From Anticarsia gemmatalis (lineage: Eukaryota > Arthropoda > Insecta > Lepidoptera > Erebidae): 64,000 nt of DNA. Where the stretch lies: assembly GCF_050436995.1 (NCBI RefSeq), contig NC_134746.1, positions 12,584,501-12,648,500 on the forward strand. Reading direction: 5' to 3'. The position numbers and the translations under genes are program-made. Positions 25,801 through 40,800 of the stretch are shown piece by piece; the stretch's first letter is position 1, and each line of letters begins with the position of its first letter. The notes under the pieces are model-generated. The model was not told the DNA's origin, ran no database searches, and saw nothing but the letters and a program-made list of their open reading frames with translations.

Positions 25801-28800
25801 TGACTAAGCTTAGCTTTTAGATCTATTGTTGTAAGCCTAACAAAAAATGGCGTCGTTTAATTTTTTGCTGATCTAAAGTCTAAGATCCTTTTCAATTTTG
25901 TTTTAGTATATACTTATAGGAGTATGACAATGTTTCTAACATTAACATAATATATTATTATGATGCTAGTTTTGGGTGTCCAGATGTTATTGTAACACTT
26001 GAGTCTAAAATAGTCACCAGATGCCGTACTTAAAACTTAATGTCTATCAAAATTTAAGAGTATAGATGACTAATTAATTTGGGAACCGTTTGTTTTTGAA
26101 ACTCTCATGATGTTGACTCATGGCCTAGGAATTTATGAATTGGCACTTGTTACAAGTTTAAACAATTTTACTGTGTTTTCTCTACGGCTCGTTAATACAT
26201 ATTTGTATATCCGATATGCATACTTGTTCCAACCTCTCCTTGAATTTATCTTCAGCTTAGCACCGTTTTCTCTTCAAGCACTCTAAATAGCTAGAACAAG
26301 TTATCATTTACATAAGTACTGTATTAGTCTAGATCGATAAACATTTCAAGTTACTGGACTGATCTGTAATTGGAACCGGAGATCTCTCTTTTACTTACAT
26401 AGATTTAATCGAAAGTTCGTGTATTAAATTGTCATTAACTTCCCAGGTTACCGCGGTCAGAATTGCGAGATCGACATCGACGATTGTCCGGGCCACTTGT
26501 GCCAGAACGGTGCGACCTGCGTCGATGGACTCAACTCCTACACTTGCCAGTGCCCGCCCACTTTCACCGGGACCCTTTGCGATACCGATGTCGACGAGTG
26601 CGCGCTCAGGTAAGCTTATTGTTTCATTGTTCCATGCTTTTTTATCTTGTCTTACCTTTGACCGATGAATTAATGATGGAGACTATCATGTATGTGTAAT
26701 AGATTTTAAAACTTTAAATTGAAGGAGTACCTCAAGGGACGGTTTTAGCTCCACGTTTATTGAAACTACATTTAATCGTGTTCTATTCAAAACGAGAATA
26801 GATTCCGCAGTCATTTAACATTGCTTTCAAATAAGCCTTGTTAACTCGATTTCATTCACTAGTCTGAATTATGTAGCCTATTCCGGGCAAGCTTAGATCA
26901 TTCAAGTTGTTCCGGACAGTCTGACTAACTGACAGTATTGACGATCACATTGAATGACAACAGAATAGGTACTCCATGAATAATAGTGAACGGCACAAGA
27001 CGAAATAATAGCTTTTATTACTTTGTAAACTTTTCATCTTAATAACAACGATTGTCGCAATTTAATTTTTAATCTGTGTTCTTTTAATTCGCTCAGTCAC
27101 GGCTTGTAATTATCAATGTTCATGAAACAGAGGATATTTAAGCTGTCTGAATATTTAAAACCATAAATCAGTGTCTGAAGATAGAATCTTAAAACTAGAT
27201 GCGTTGCATAAGTAAGACAACTGTTGTCAATTTAGCCAAAAGCTTTGTGTAAATCAACAAAACAAATACCGTTGCTCTCTCAAATATATTTTGCTAGGTC
27301 TGTCAATTATCTCAAATTAATTTTAATTCAATACGAAATATCTTTGTCAATATATTAAAGCGGAACTAACTGAGTTAGCTAGAGTTAGTTACCGATTGAT
27401 TTCAAAAGTCAATTGAAATAAACATCTGCTAACCGCACGAATGACTCAGTCAATAAATTTTTAGCGACAATTAAACTTTCATACGCAAACAATTTCATAT
27501 GTACAGTTACAGCTCGCCAATTTGTTGCATCATGTTTCCTTTTTGATCTTCGAAGCAATGCCTATAATTGACGATGAAATATCACTGCCCTCCTATCAAG
27601 TTATGGTATTATCAACCTTATAGCCCAAGGCGAGGAATCAGTGCAATTTCTGGATCGGCAAATATATGTTGCGAAGTATTATTCGCTTGTCAAGACATCG
27701 GCGCGGCCCAATTAAGCCAGCGTCCCGGCAAGAGATGTCTGGAACGGATCGGATGATTGCACCTCCGAAAAAATAGATTTAACAAAAGATTGCTCTTATT
27801 ACGAACACACAAGACTGAAATTTCGGAGGGGTATAATTTTTAAAACGACACTGCGTTCCGATCTCTGTAATTCAATATGAGACGCCATCTTGGATGACGA
27901 TGCGCATGCGACTATGTTCAATTTTTTTGCAGAACTCGTTAAAAAACCGACAAGTTAATGAAACGAATTACTGCCAAATGTTATTATAAACGAGCTAATG
28001 ATATCTACATCTGTATTGAGATGGTTTTTTGTATGATACAATATCATCGCGGCTGTGTGTCGATGTATTGGGCGTTAATTACAAAATAACTCGTCAAGAA
28101 GTCAACGGCCTCGCGTCTCAAGCGACGACAGAATAGCGGAACACACTTAAGTCTTCCTGTTTACTTTGTTCATGTGTTTGTACTTTTGATTTTTTCATTG
28201 TTTTCTTTTCCAATTCTATGAATTTTCTATAGAAATGTCTTCACCTTCATCTCTTTCACGTGGATCAGATGCAAACGTAATAGTTATAATAGTTGTTTGG
28301 CCTTGACATTTTAAACTGTCTTAAATTCTTCATCAAAATTTATGTTTGTGAAATTATTCTTGATTTTAATCAAGTCTCCTTCATTTGTGGAATTAATTTA
28401 CCTGTTTCGTCCGCTGTTTCTCACAACTTGACGTAAGATCAACGTCCTAAGTCGCCATGTGCGATGCGCCGTAGCTCCTACATTAATTGTTAGCTAATGA
28501 TTGGCTACAAAAAAATCCCATGATGTTGTACGTTCGCACGGTAATAGTAAGCTTCGTTTCGAATAATACCTCCGCGTTTGTACACGCAAATGACTTTATT
28601 TTTTCCAGTAATTGACTTCTAAAGTGAAGTAGTGATGATTAGATATGAATTAATAACTGTGATGTGAATGTGAAATGTGTCTATTTTCTTTTCAATTTCT
28701 GTGCCGAGTCTCACGGGATGTGTTTTGAAAAGTCTGTATGGTATTCTTTTTACTTTTATGTTTTTTGTTATTGGTGAATTCACATCCTAAGAGATTTAGC

Positions 28801-31800
28801 CAACCTATGAGGCTTCTTTGCGTCCGGATTTCAGGCTTCTGTCCACAAAAAGTCTTTCCTCTTTGAAATAAAAATGGTGTTTAAACGGTCACCGTTCGGA
28901 ACCGCATGGGAACTTCTGTTACCGCATTCTTTTGCTTCTTCTCCGTCAAATGTCGCACGTATCGAATGTTCGGTATCCAAACTATTCTTTTATTGTTTAT
29001 AATCGTGCATTTTTAGTAGAAATTAACTGTACCAAAGTTATGATGTTGACCAGAACATGTCAAAACGGTAACATTCCGTAATGGCGCCTAAGAAACCTGA
29101 ATAGGAAGATTGATTAATGTGTAACAAGTGAAAGATGACCGACGATCTCTATCTGTCTGGATTAGTAGACAAAATTCTTAAATAGGATTGAGATAAAAGG
29201 GATTGTAGAATGCTTGATTTTCCTCTAAGGGAATCTAAGCTTAATTATATACTCATTAATATAAACGTATAAAACATGACCTTTGGATTTCTTTATCCGT
29301 CTCCTAGGACCTTAATCCGACCACCTAGAGGGGCACCCAAGGGCGATCAATTAAAGAAAGAAGAAATCATTAACAAAAAACAAAAACAATCCCAAAAGAC
29401 AACCAAATTCTCTTAAAAACTATTTTTGGGTCCTCTGATATATTGTTTACGTCATAAAAGTAATACGATTATAAAAATGAATATTATTACCCATTTCTTT
29501 CGAATTAATCGTTTCTATACACACTATTAATATTTCGACCATCTATGGATATGTTAGACCTCCCGCTGTAAGGCCCTCTTACAAAACCAAACAACTTGTA
29601 TTTTCATTCCGACCTTGCCTAAACTCCTTAATACAAAGCAATAAAGTTCACTTTCGTTTGAACTATAAATTTTGAGTTGTAGAACGAACATTGTATGAAC
29701 ACACTTTAGCGTAACCCTGTTGCTTGTGTTTTGTTTTACTTGGAGCATGTACTAAAGGGTTTGGTTCTATCGTCTGATTTTGGACTTTATACCTTTAATA
29801 TTCTGGTACAGTTTCCTCTGTGCAGTGTTGTCATGGGATAGTGTCATAGTATCCGAGCCTGCTGGCTCATGAAACGCGCCAGATAAATGCGTGCCCAATA
29901 TCAAATTACGTCTATGTCTTCGGTTTTTTTTTTCGTTCGGTTTGAGACTCTGTGAAGTGGAAGAATCTATAGGCGATATTTTTATGAGGTTGGCCATTGG
30001 ATCATGTGTTGGTTTATACGTGGTGTTAAATATTGAAGCTTTTCTATTAGATGTTTCAGATTGAATTGTGACTATTAGTTTTCTATTTGTTGATAGTGTA
30101 TCATTTCTTACATCTTTTCTTTTCAGATTTTTTTTTGCAGCTAGTGTATCATTTCTTGCTGTTAAAACGTTTATTTTAAGATTTGTTCGTCTTTTTTGTT
30201 TTAAATACAGGAATAGTAGATTATGTAAATAGGTGTCTAGATTAGAATTTAATCGTTATATAGTTTGTATAGTTAACTTTTTGTTTCGTTTTATCGTCAT
30301 TAAGTTCTGAATCAAATTTCTCCCAACATTACAATAATTCATCTCATTACAATCTAACTGTACAGCTAATTATCTGAATTACGAAGGATTTATTCTCAAT
30401 CAATCAGCCATCTGTCCCCCGGGGATAACAACTAATACCTATCTACTGTCAGTGATAAATGACGTATGACGTTTCGTTCGGAAGCGCACGCGCAGGTGGC
30501 GCTGCTATCGTGTTACATGCTTTGAGTTATTGAACGTACATGTTTTTTTAACAGAGATAAAGGAAATATTGAGATTTGATAAAAGTATTGTGTATAGGTA
30601 GGTACTATAATTCATTTTGGTAGTTTTGAAATATAAACATAGATAGCTTATAGAAGCGCAATGGTTTTCAAACACTTGCGTTGCCATGGTTACAAGATGT
30701 TTGTCATAATTCTTGTAAGTTTCCGTAATTTTTCTACCTGTTAGTGTCTGGTATAAGATATATAACGGGTGATATTTTTTGTAATATAGTACTCACTCAC
30801 AGTCCCGAGTGAATACCCTTGCCTAAATCTAGGACAGTAAAATAATAAATTAATTTACTTATAGTACCCACTGAAATATTACACAATCTCTTATAGTAAA
30901 TGCAAAAGTCAGGCTGTCTACCTGATCAAGTACTACTGATCTGAATCAATCAACTAGTCCTTACCAAATCTAAACTCAGCTATGTTTATTAATAGGCACT
31001 CGTTAACCACATTAGGTGGGCCTAGAAACCAAACTACTACGGCTATGGTCAGCCTAATTCAATGTCTAGCTAATAACCATTACTTAGAAATTGTAATTAA
31101 AAATAGTTGAATTAGAAACTAATTTTAAATTAACTATCTGGTATGACATGAGAATTAATGTTAGCATGCATTTTTACTTCATTTTGCTTGACATTTCGGT
31201 ATAGCTTACACTACCCGCGACCTCAAAAGACAATTTTTTTTTTATCATAATATCCAATGTAATTGTAGATTATAGTCATAGAACATAAAGCTAAAAGTTA
31301 AATTTAAAATAAAAATAACTGTAGTTACAATTAACAAAACAAGTTAACTACTGAAGTTTTCGCCAAATTGCCAACCAGGCAATGAGGCAAGCTAGGCTTA
31401 AAACATACAACATATTGGCAGATCACACAAATTAGTATAGCAGCCGTAATTACCAATTACAGAACCTAAGCTCAAGCTGAGTTGAAAATCGACTGGCGAC
31501 TAAAACCCTTTACACCGAAAAACTTTTTACCTCATTTAAAAACCGGCCAAGTGCGAGTTGGATTAGCGCACGAATGGTTCCGTACCAAAATAGTACGAAA
31601 AAATAACGTTCATAGGTTATGGTTTTTTTAGTATTTGTTGTTATAGCGGCATCTGAAATACAACATTTGTTCAAATTTCAGCTTTCTAACTATCACGGTT
31701 TATGAGATAGACGGAGACAAACAGACAGCGGAGGCTTAGTAATAGGGTCCCGTTTTACCCTTTGGGTACTGAACCCTAAAAAAAGTATCGATAATCGAAC

Positions 31801-34800
31801 ATCGAATTTAAAAAGCATGTTTATTCATGACTTTGGTTTGGTCAATTATCCAAAAGTGTGCGTTTTAATTAATGTTACGTGAAGCTTTTAATGATAACAA
31901 ACGATAATGTGCGTTCTGTGGGCTTAAGAAATTATCGCCTCCTCGGTGCTAAGGTTTTATGTAGAGAATTTATAGAATATGTTACGTTTTAGTTATCGTT
32001 TCAGTAGCTTTGTGTGGGTTGAATGGTTTATTTCTAATTTAAATTGAAATTTCTTTCGTTGCGCAATTACTAAATTCTACTAAAATATGTTCGAAAGACC
32101 AGAAAATTGTTATATCGTGTTGTGCAAAATGAAATCAGTAATAATAATAATTTTATTCAGTAGATTACTACCTACTATACTAAAATTTGTCATAAAGAGC
32201 TTGTTAATCGAGTTATAGAAAACTCTTCCGTCAATGAGTGAAATTTGGCATGTATTCCTTGGAGCGTGTACAGGGGCAATAAGAAAGGATTTTTGGAAAT
32301 TATACCTCAAAATGGTTGAAACCACAATCGGGCCAAGCCGCGTGCGGAAAGCTAGTTTACCATATAACGTAAAAAATCTTGATGTAGCATTCCAGTAGGA
32401 AGTCGCCCCTACAAACATCACTAGCAAAAACTGTATTTTCTCTCCATAAAATAAATAAAAACAACCTACTAACGCTAGAAAAACTTTACCCTTACATTCT
32501 AAGCCTAACCATGAAGCAGTAAGCACCCACAAATCACTTGGACTTACAACGTGTTAACGTAACGACTGCAATCACCTTGTTAGGGACACTATTTTATTTT
32601 TTAATGCCGTGCCTGTAAAATTGGCTGGCCTAGGAAATTGGCTAGGCTACGTAGGAAATATTTCAATGTTGATCTTGATGTAAAGACACGGTATGTGACA
32701 GGTGTTTTGCTTTTACTTGGATTAATGTTTTTCTTTAATTGGTGAACTAGGAAAGTAGAGAAGGCCAGGCTTAAAATGTTTTTGTTTGTTGTTTTTTTAA
32801 CCCGCTACTATCCCACTGTAGGGCAGGGGTCTCCTCCCGAACGAAGAGGAGGGGTTAGGCTTTGAGTTTACCACGCTGGCCAAGTGCTGGTTGGGGACTT
32901 TGAAATATTTGGGGGAGGTTTTTAAATTCTTTCGGATAATCCGCGTCTCGTGTCCTGACTAGGTGAAAGGGTTGACGCGATTACGAAGCGAATAATGTCT
33001 TGAAAGATGTAACTTTACAAATTACTTCACTTATCTTTTATCTGGAATAGTTTACCTACTAAGCTCCGTTTAGCGTCTGTTATTTTTAATTATTTCATAC
33101 CACTTAGTCTCAAATAACATTATGAAAAGTAAGGTGTGCCACAAAAATTCCTGCCTATAATTCCTACCATTAACCTTCTTCTCAACTGGCCTGGAATGCA
33201 ACTAATTTGTACAACCACATTGCGTTTTACATACAAAAATAGCTGGAACAAACGGGTTCTAAAGAACATTGATATAATTTGTTACTGACGGGCTACTGAT
33301 CACGATAGGGTATTCAATTTGAGCGCCACTCAGCGACTATTAATCATTGTATAATCGATTACTTTACGTGTAATCTTCTAGCTTTTATAGATGGATGGTA
33401 AGGTTGTGCAAAAAGGGCTTGTGGTTTTCACTTAGTTTATTGCAACCGGTTTAATAACATATTTTTATATAGGGATAGTGATACGATTGTCTGGTTTCTT
33501 TGAAGAAATTAATAAAAAGATTCTGGCAGTCTTAACTTACCTAAATATATGATAAAAGAGGCGGTTATAAGTTGATTTACACAATATCTAATGATAAAGG
33601 TGTATGAAATACGCCATCGTTTCGCAATTAACAATGTTAGTCCCATGTAATAGGGGGTGAGCCTATTGACATTACGTAATAAATTGATTTGTAATCCTAA
33701 TTACTTTTCCTGTAGAAAATCTTGGTAGACTCGCGATAACATACTCTCTTTTTCGTCTCATCAAATCTATAACATAACAGTAACATATTCCTGGACTGTC
33801 ACTACGAATAAAACGTTTATTACATTTAAAAATGCTGATACGTTGTATAAAATTGCTGCAAACTATTTGCGGCAAACGGTGCTGTGTTGATCGTTAAGGT
33901 GCTCGGGCATGTCCCAGCTACCGGGTACTCTTCTGATGGTGTAAGTGAATGAGAAAAGCGAAGTTTTTTGAGAAGATTTCTAATGTAATTAGGTGAAAGG
34001 GCGTTATTTTATTAGCTGGATTTTTCCGTGGATCATCATAGCTTCTGTTTAAAATGTTCGGTGATGTAGTATCGCTCCTAAAGATAACGGGCCTTATTTT
34101 CTAATGACTATTCAGAATCAAATGTTAGCGTATCCTATGAAATTTCTTTACCGGATTATCGCCGACTGCGTCTGAAATTCGCAGATACGCCTTTCTGAGA
34201 ACACATTTTACAAAATATTGCAGTTACGGTATCGGAATCAAAAAACAATATATTCATTTTAATACTTTGATTTGGCTGAAACTTCTATAAAAAATTAGCC
34301 ACTAGCACAAAGTCGAGTTAACAGTTAATCTAAAATAAACAGAATCCTGCAAATAGTCGGTCAGGCAAAGCGAAGAATGATTAATGATGATGACCCTCGC
34401 AATCAGCCCGCTACTTCCGCGCACTGATGAATGAGCTCCTCACTATCTAATAGATGGACACGTGGTACTTTTGTTTCGTACTGAAGATGGTGATTGCGAA
34501 GTGATTCTGATATGCGAGTTTTGTTGGAGAATTTCTCTAAAATGCTACAGTTCATCACATGAGTATTTTTGTAAAAAAACATTACATTCAAGATTGATGC
34601 TGATCTATTGTGCTTACCTACATAACACATAGGGGTTTTGTCAAAATTTGAATTTTAGTAGCAGGGTTGTTTGAAATACTTACCACTGAAGGCAAATATG
34701 CCTTGTTGATAGACTAATAGTTTAGCCAGATTGTTTTGTCGTAAGTACTCCTTGCTTTCTATCAGTCGCGTGTCTGCGATAAAAGAAAATATAAATTATC

Positions 34801-37800
34801 GATACTTTAACTATACTTATGATTGGAAAGGCGACAAAATAAATTGCGGTTTATACGTTGTTTGGTTTAAGATGTAAACTTCCGGATAGAGTTCGTTTTA
34901 TTAACATGTTTTCTTTAACTTTCCTCATCTTAGAAAAACCATAAAAATATCGCTAGTCGTCCATTATCCACGTTAATCTACAGGGTAAAAGTCGCAATTA
35001 TATTATTAAATGAAAACTAGTTCTCTACTACCCACTTACGTACGCAGCGGTGGTTAGTGCTGAGCAGTGATTCTCTATCACTATCTTACAACCGGCTAGC
35101 TATCGACACATTTTGTATGAAAATCTGATCAGCACCTCTATCGGGCGTAATAGGAACTATTTTTGCAGTACATTTATGTCAAACTTTCGATACTCATAAA
35201 ACCGACGGTAGAAAACCGCGCTACAGTTCTTCTTTGTATTATTGAAATACAATTTGTACCGTTTTTCTGTGTGTAAAGCTAGGATCCAAAATAATATCAC
35301 AATCAAATATAACCTGACTAAAAATAAACAAGCATTTAGTTAAAAGCCAACCCCAGTAATTGTTATCACGGTATCTTTCGGCCATACGACCCCGTGCCTA
35401 TAAATACATATTAAGTAAAGGTTTGGCAATATTGTTTGCAATTTAATCTGATATGCGCACGCGCTCGTGCCGCGCCCGCTCTCGATCCCAGCCGATCGTA
35501 GCCGATTGCGCCCGACCGCCCGTATAAATCTTTCGTAATACGGACTTAGTGATTTAGTTTGTACTTTAACCTTTATTGTTGATATATTTAAATGTAATTA
35601 TCATTTTTGTTTCAAAGCTTAAGACTTAGAGTTCTTGGAGGTAGTTTATCTAGAGCACCCGTTCGAATAGCACCTGCCAAATACATACATATATTGATGG
35701 CTGCCCTTCGTGGACTAGGATAGGTGCTTTTCGTCAATTTCTATCTTTTTGTGCTATTCAAACGGGTGCTCTAGATGGACTACCTCAGTTATTGTACATA
35801 GTCAACAGATGACTGTTATTTAACACCATTTCCATAGAGTCCAAATCATAACTCTTAAACTCTCGCGTTGCGTGTTTAATATATAATAGGATACGGGAAT
35901 TAACGCGAACATGCATTTTACCCTAAAATGCACAACGTTTCGGCGCAGGTTGCAATCGCCGTTGTCTCAGGCTGCAGTCCAAAAAAATACGATTTAATCG
36001 GAGAGTTCCAAAGAAGATGCGTTGCCTGATTATTTCATGATGAATATGAAGTCTAACTTGCGTCTTCATTAAGTAATGTTGTAAAGATGTTAAGACTAAT
36101 GACCTGTTTCCCTTTGAATAAGTCTCAGTTTCCTCAGTAAGTGGAAAGTTGATGGACATTTTCATTCACCTTCTTATCAATGATCTGCCTCGAGAGAAAC
36201 CGGTGCTACAACTTTTCTTTATTCGTCACACATTCAATAACTACAGCATTTATATGAAACACGGTTTAGTAAATTAGTATACATATAAATATGCCTTAGA
36301 AACGTGGTGTAACAGGTCAAGTGTTACGAATTATTACTGCGCCGCAAAACGAATGAGTATACGATCTCAATCGTGTAGCCCACTGATGGAATAATCGTGT
36401 ATCAGTATGCAGTATTTACTTAAAAGCCGTAATAAACCACACTGCACTTTAAACTTACAGCTAAACGGCAAATTTCCATTACAATACACTTTAAATCTAC
36501 AGAGTTACATTCATTCTACGCGACTGTCAACGAACGAAACTTAAAATCTCAAGCGAAATTCTTCTCCTATATTATCATCTCACGAAAACATTTAAACCTC
36601 TTTAATAAGCCATATTTAAATGGTTTTTAAATCTGTAATGACCAACGTTTTTGTTAATTTCGCGGCAAAAATATAGCATTCTTTGTTTTTAAGTTTTTCA
36701 TGGGTATTTGCACTGGGTGCAGTTTTTGTGCCATTATTTTTTGCTAATTGCATATTTTCGGTTTGTGATGTATATTATTTTGTCCTTTGAGGCACTGTTT
36801 TTTGGTCGTAAACCTTTGGATGACTGTATATGCGATTAAGAATTAAATACATTTGTTTATTACTTCAATAATTGTGGTTAAAATTTGTATGGTATCATTA
36901 AGTGTAGATACCTAATAATTTAGTCCTCTCAATGTGGTCTCGGATCTTCTCATTGGTCTCTCAAACTAACTTTTATGACCAACTTAAAAAAAAGTAACCT
37001 TTCAACCTGTTTTGATGTCTGTTTTTATGTCTAAGATAGTTTTAAAACCTACATTCAGTGTTTTAAATCATAAAACTATCAACAATATTAACCCTTACAT
37101 TTCTCTTGCAGGCCTTCAGTATGTCAGAACGGAGCAACATGCACCAACTCGGTGGGCGGGTTCTCCTGCATCTGTGTCAACGGATGGACGGGCTCGGAGT
37201 GTTCGGTGAACATCGACGACTGCGCCGGCGCAGCTTGCTTCAACGGCGCCACGTGTATTGACAGGGTTGGGGCTTTCTATTGCAAGTGTACGCCGGGGAA
37301 AACTGGTAAGATATCATAAACAAGTTAGTTTAAAAAACTAATACCATGTTTTTTGGATACAAATTATCTGGCATGATATTAAATTTAAAGTTTGAATTTG
37401 AACAACACTAACCTCCGGTTTCTGAAGTACATTAAGCGTTTTTTTATCTGTTCAATACCGTTTAAGCTCATATAAATATGACAGTTTAAGTATGTAAACT
37501 ACTGCTAAATGTGCCTCAGAAACCAGACATAAGCGTTAGAAACGCTAGTGATTGTCTGTTCTTTTAATAGCAAAAACATTTTATTGAATTTCATTAAATA
37601 TAGTTCCATATCTCAAGTATCAGATATGAGTTACCTAGGGACCTTTATTCTTTCGGTACAGATTCTTTTATTTCGATACTTTACTGTGTCTCTACTTCTT
37701 TTACTAACTATTCTTCTTCCACTAGGTTTGCTCTGCCACCTCGACGACGCCTGTACATCAAACCCGTGTCACGCGGACGCGATCTGCGACACGAGTCCCA

Positions 37801-40800
37801 TCAACGGCTCGTACACGTGCTCCTGCGCATCCGGCTACAAGGGGCTTGACTGCTCTGAAGATATCAACGAGTGTGAACAGGGTTAGTACTTGCTAATGGC
37901 TTTGATACTAATAACTAATTGTAATTAATAGTTTCTTATTGTATCAAGATGAAAGGAAATACCATTTTTTTCTCAGCATTTCTCTTATGGTTGTCCAAGG
38001 CGCAATAATATTAATTGATTCTCCAATGCTAGCAAGGATTGTGGGTTCAATTCCCACACAGACACTTTTTCTACTCCACAAATTTTAATACACTTTTTGG
38101 GCCTGGGTAGGTACTCACTCAGTGATAAGTTTGTTATTATTCTAAAAGTTCCATCGTTAAGATGATTCTTTGCTTTTGGGAGTCAACGAAGAAAACAAAA
38201 AAGGTATAACAAATAAAAATAGGCATAAAAATAGAGATACAAAATTCAACCTAAATTTTTCACCTCCCTAGGGTCACCATGCGAACACGACGGTATTTGC
38301 GTGAACACTCCCGGCTCGTTCAGGTGCAACTGTTCAGTGGGCTTCACCGGCCCTCGCTGCGAGACCAACGTGAACGAGTGCGAGAGCCACCCCTGCAGGA
38401 ACGACGGCTCCTGCCTCGATGACCCTGGCACCTTCCGATGTGTATGCATGCCTGGTAAGTAAAATTTTGTTTTGGGATTTATTATCCATCTTATCATAGC
38501 GGTGATGTTCTTTAAATAGATCAGCGTAGTGCTGCCGGCGGTGCTGAATGGTAAAATGTGTGAGTGTAGAAATAGCAAAAGAAGTTCTTGTGGATCTTAG
38601 CATTTGGCAATCTTAGGTCTCTGCGTATCCTATCCACCTGTATTTTTCGGTACCTACTTGTTTTTTTTTTTAATGAAATGAGCTACAAAGACATGTAGTA
38701 TAATGGGTTTAATAGTACTTTTCGACTAAGTATTATTACTCAAGGAAACATGACAAAGTTTATTTATCTTACTTTTGACTTAATGTTTCCGCACGGGTGG
38801 CATTTGGCTCGCCGCGAACTGTCTCATTATTAAACACATAGCCAAATTGAAAATCTCTGAATGACATTAAAGAAAACCATGCAAATTTTATAGCATTACA
38901 ATGGAATTATCTAAACTCCTATACTACACTACATATAGCTAGCAGCAAACCATTGAATTAAAGTTGAACGGAACGATTTCTCTAGACTCCTGCTAGGTAA
39001 CAATCTGCTTGACGACCGCTTGATGATTATCATTAATTCCTATTACATAGAGAAGGGTGATAGAGATAGTCTTTAGGGTTGCCTCTCACATTTTAATACT
39101 GTATTTTCGTGGCAGTTACAAACATACATATAGTCCAACTCTTTTCCCATGGCAGTAGGTAGTCAATTATAAAAAGTTATTTTTGAATACCTTTTAATCA
39201 CAAAAATACATCAATCACAGAGAGAAGGCACAATAAAAAAATTTAATTTTCGGGAAAAAAATTAAATTTAACCCATTACTGTCCCACTGCTGGGCAAGGG
39301 TCTCCTCCCGTAACGAGGGAGGGTTTAGGCCTTGAGTCCACCACGCTGGCCAAGTGCGGGTCGGGGACTTTGAATGCCCGCAATAAATGTATTAAACAAA
39401 TTTTAGGCATGCAAGGTTTCCTCACGATGTTTTCCTTCACCGTTGGAGCATGTGACAATTATTTCTAATACACACATAACTTCGAAAAGTCATTGGTGTG
39501 TTGCCTTGGGTTCGAACCTGCGACCACTTGCGTGGGAGGTGCCAACTTATACCACTCGGCTATCACCACGGGAAAAAATATGTAAATATAAAAACTGCAT
39601 AAAAAATACACACTTGTTATAATCTTCTTATAACTAATACTTGAAAAAAGCCAAAGATAGTCGGAACAAAATGTATTGAGTGCTAAGCTCTAAGTCTAAA
39701 GACTTATGCTTTGGCTTAAGCCCTTGTAGCCAGTCAATCTTTATCGGCTAGGTATATAATTTGAGCCGTCAAGTCCGATGCGTGCACGCAAACGCGTGTA
39801 TCCTGCACTGACTTTTATTTGAACTGGTTTAGAATTGCTAGTATGTTTTCACTCCTAAGAAAATAATGCCTACAACGAAAAAAAAACAACATTTTATATT
39901 TAGTTTTTATTATTTAGCATAGGCACAAATTTCATATATTTCAACGACTTAAGATCAAGAGTAATTTTTACAATAGTCTCAAATCAAATCTTAAAAGACT
40001 TTTGAATTCTTTTTTGTTGAATTCGCCACGCCGGTACCTTTGCGTCGGGAAGTCGTAGGTTCGATTCCCACATGGAACAATTATTTGTGCGATCATTGTG
40101 TCCGTTGTTTGTATGTTTGTAAAAGTCTCAACGACACAAGAGCATTATTTGGGTCACTCAGTGACGTAATATTTGCGTGTTTAACTTCAAGTTTACGTAG
40201 TGCCGCGTGGCAGCCCTACTCGGGACCCGATTCCCATGGCGATGAGAGCGGCGCCCGCGCATTGTGTCGATCGCGGAAACGTTGCACTATCAACGCGACA
40301 GTTAACGTAATCAACACACGTTTTAACTACTACTGCTAATCTGCTTATTGCTGCTAAATAACAGGCTTTTGGTTACAAATCGTTACACATGGTAGAAATG
40401 CTGAATGATGCTGTATATTAATTAGTGCTTAGCATACTTAGAAAAATGGTTAGACATATCAAGAAGACTTGAAATTATTTTAACTGCCTTACAATTACAA
40501 AAAGCCTTTTACAATCAGGAGTATAATAACGAACTGTTGTTTTTTCTGAAAAATAAATAGTAATAACTGAAATTTTCAAGAAACCGTAAAGTACTAAAAC
40601 ATTTATGCCTACTCTTAGGCAGTCCGTTTTCTGAAAAAGAGTGGGATTAGACTTGGCCAATGCAATAATCCGATAGAATTTTAAAGAAACTTTTGCGCTT
40701 TTTACTAGTCACTTCGTCACAGCTCCAATATTTTGCGTTCCTGCGCAAAACAGCCTTAAACGGTTACATGACTAATAAGTTCCCAATATCCACATTAATT

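Larger units (their letters stand above)
20066..26446 (+). other. Intron (EGF 6), 6.4 kb
   Basis: AT-rich intron with a Helitron-like element on the minus strand (25143-25394). It has an NRF-1-type palindrome (22386-22397) and several perfect Su(H)-type words (22512-22520, 23051-23059, 23586-23594 on the minus strand, 25529-25537). A fragment sharing the GCTGAGCAAAGACCTCC core of lepidopteran SINE/LINE tails lies near 20310-20355. No exon seen. Confidence 0.85.
26610..37111 (+). other. Intron (EGF 8), 10.5 kb
   Basis: The largest complete intron in the window. It contains a dispersed repeat (31538-31784), an SINE/LINE-tail fragment (32798-32910), a degraded Helitron-like piece (32172-32355) and a palindromic element (35638-35786). 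GC-richer blocks that look non-repetitive lie at about 27640-27780, 28060-28140 and 35455-35525 and may be regulatory. No exon recognised. Confidence 0.85.

Noticed and set aside
32110..32532. Minus-strand 140-residue open frame.
   Set aside because: Overlaps a degraded Helitron-like repeat; the hydrophobic composition follows from AT-rich sequence, and no family is recognised.
38246..38603. Antisense open frames over the EGF 11-12 exon.
   Set aside because: Shadow of the conserved plus-strand exon; ends do not correspond to any gene signal.
38042..40080. GGTTC-ATTCCC motifs at 38042 and 40060, considered as tRNA genes.
   Set aside because: No cloverleaf or A box of the right spacing; they are SINE-type B-box relics.
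4560..40230. Shared 14-base word CGTGGCAGCCCTAC in two GC islands (near 4595 and 40206).
   Set aside because: Flanks differ completely and one short word is not enough to call a repeat or a regulatory element.
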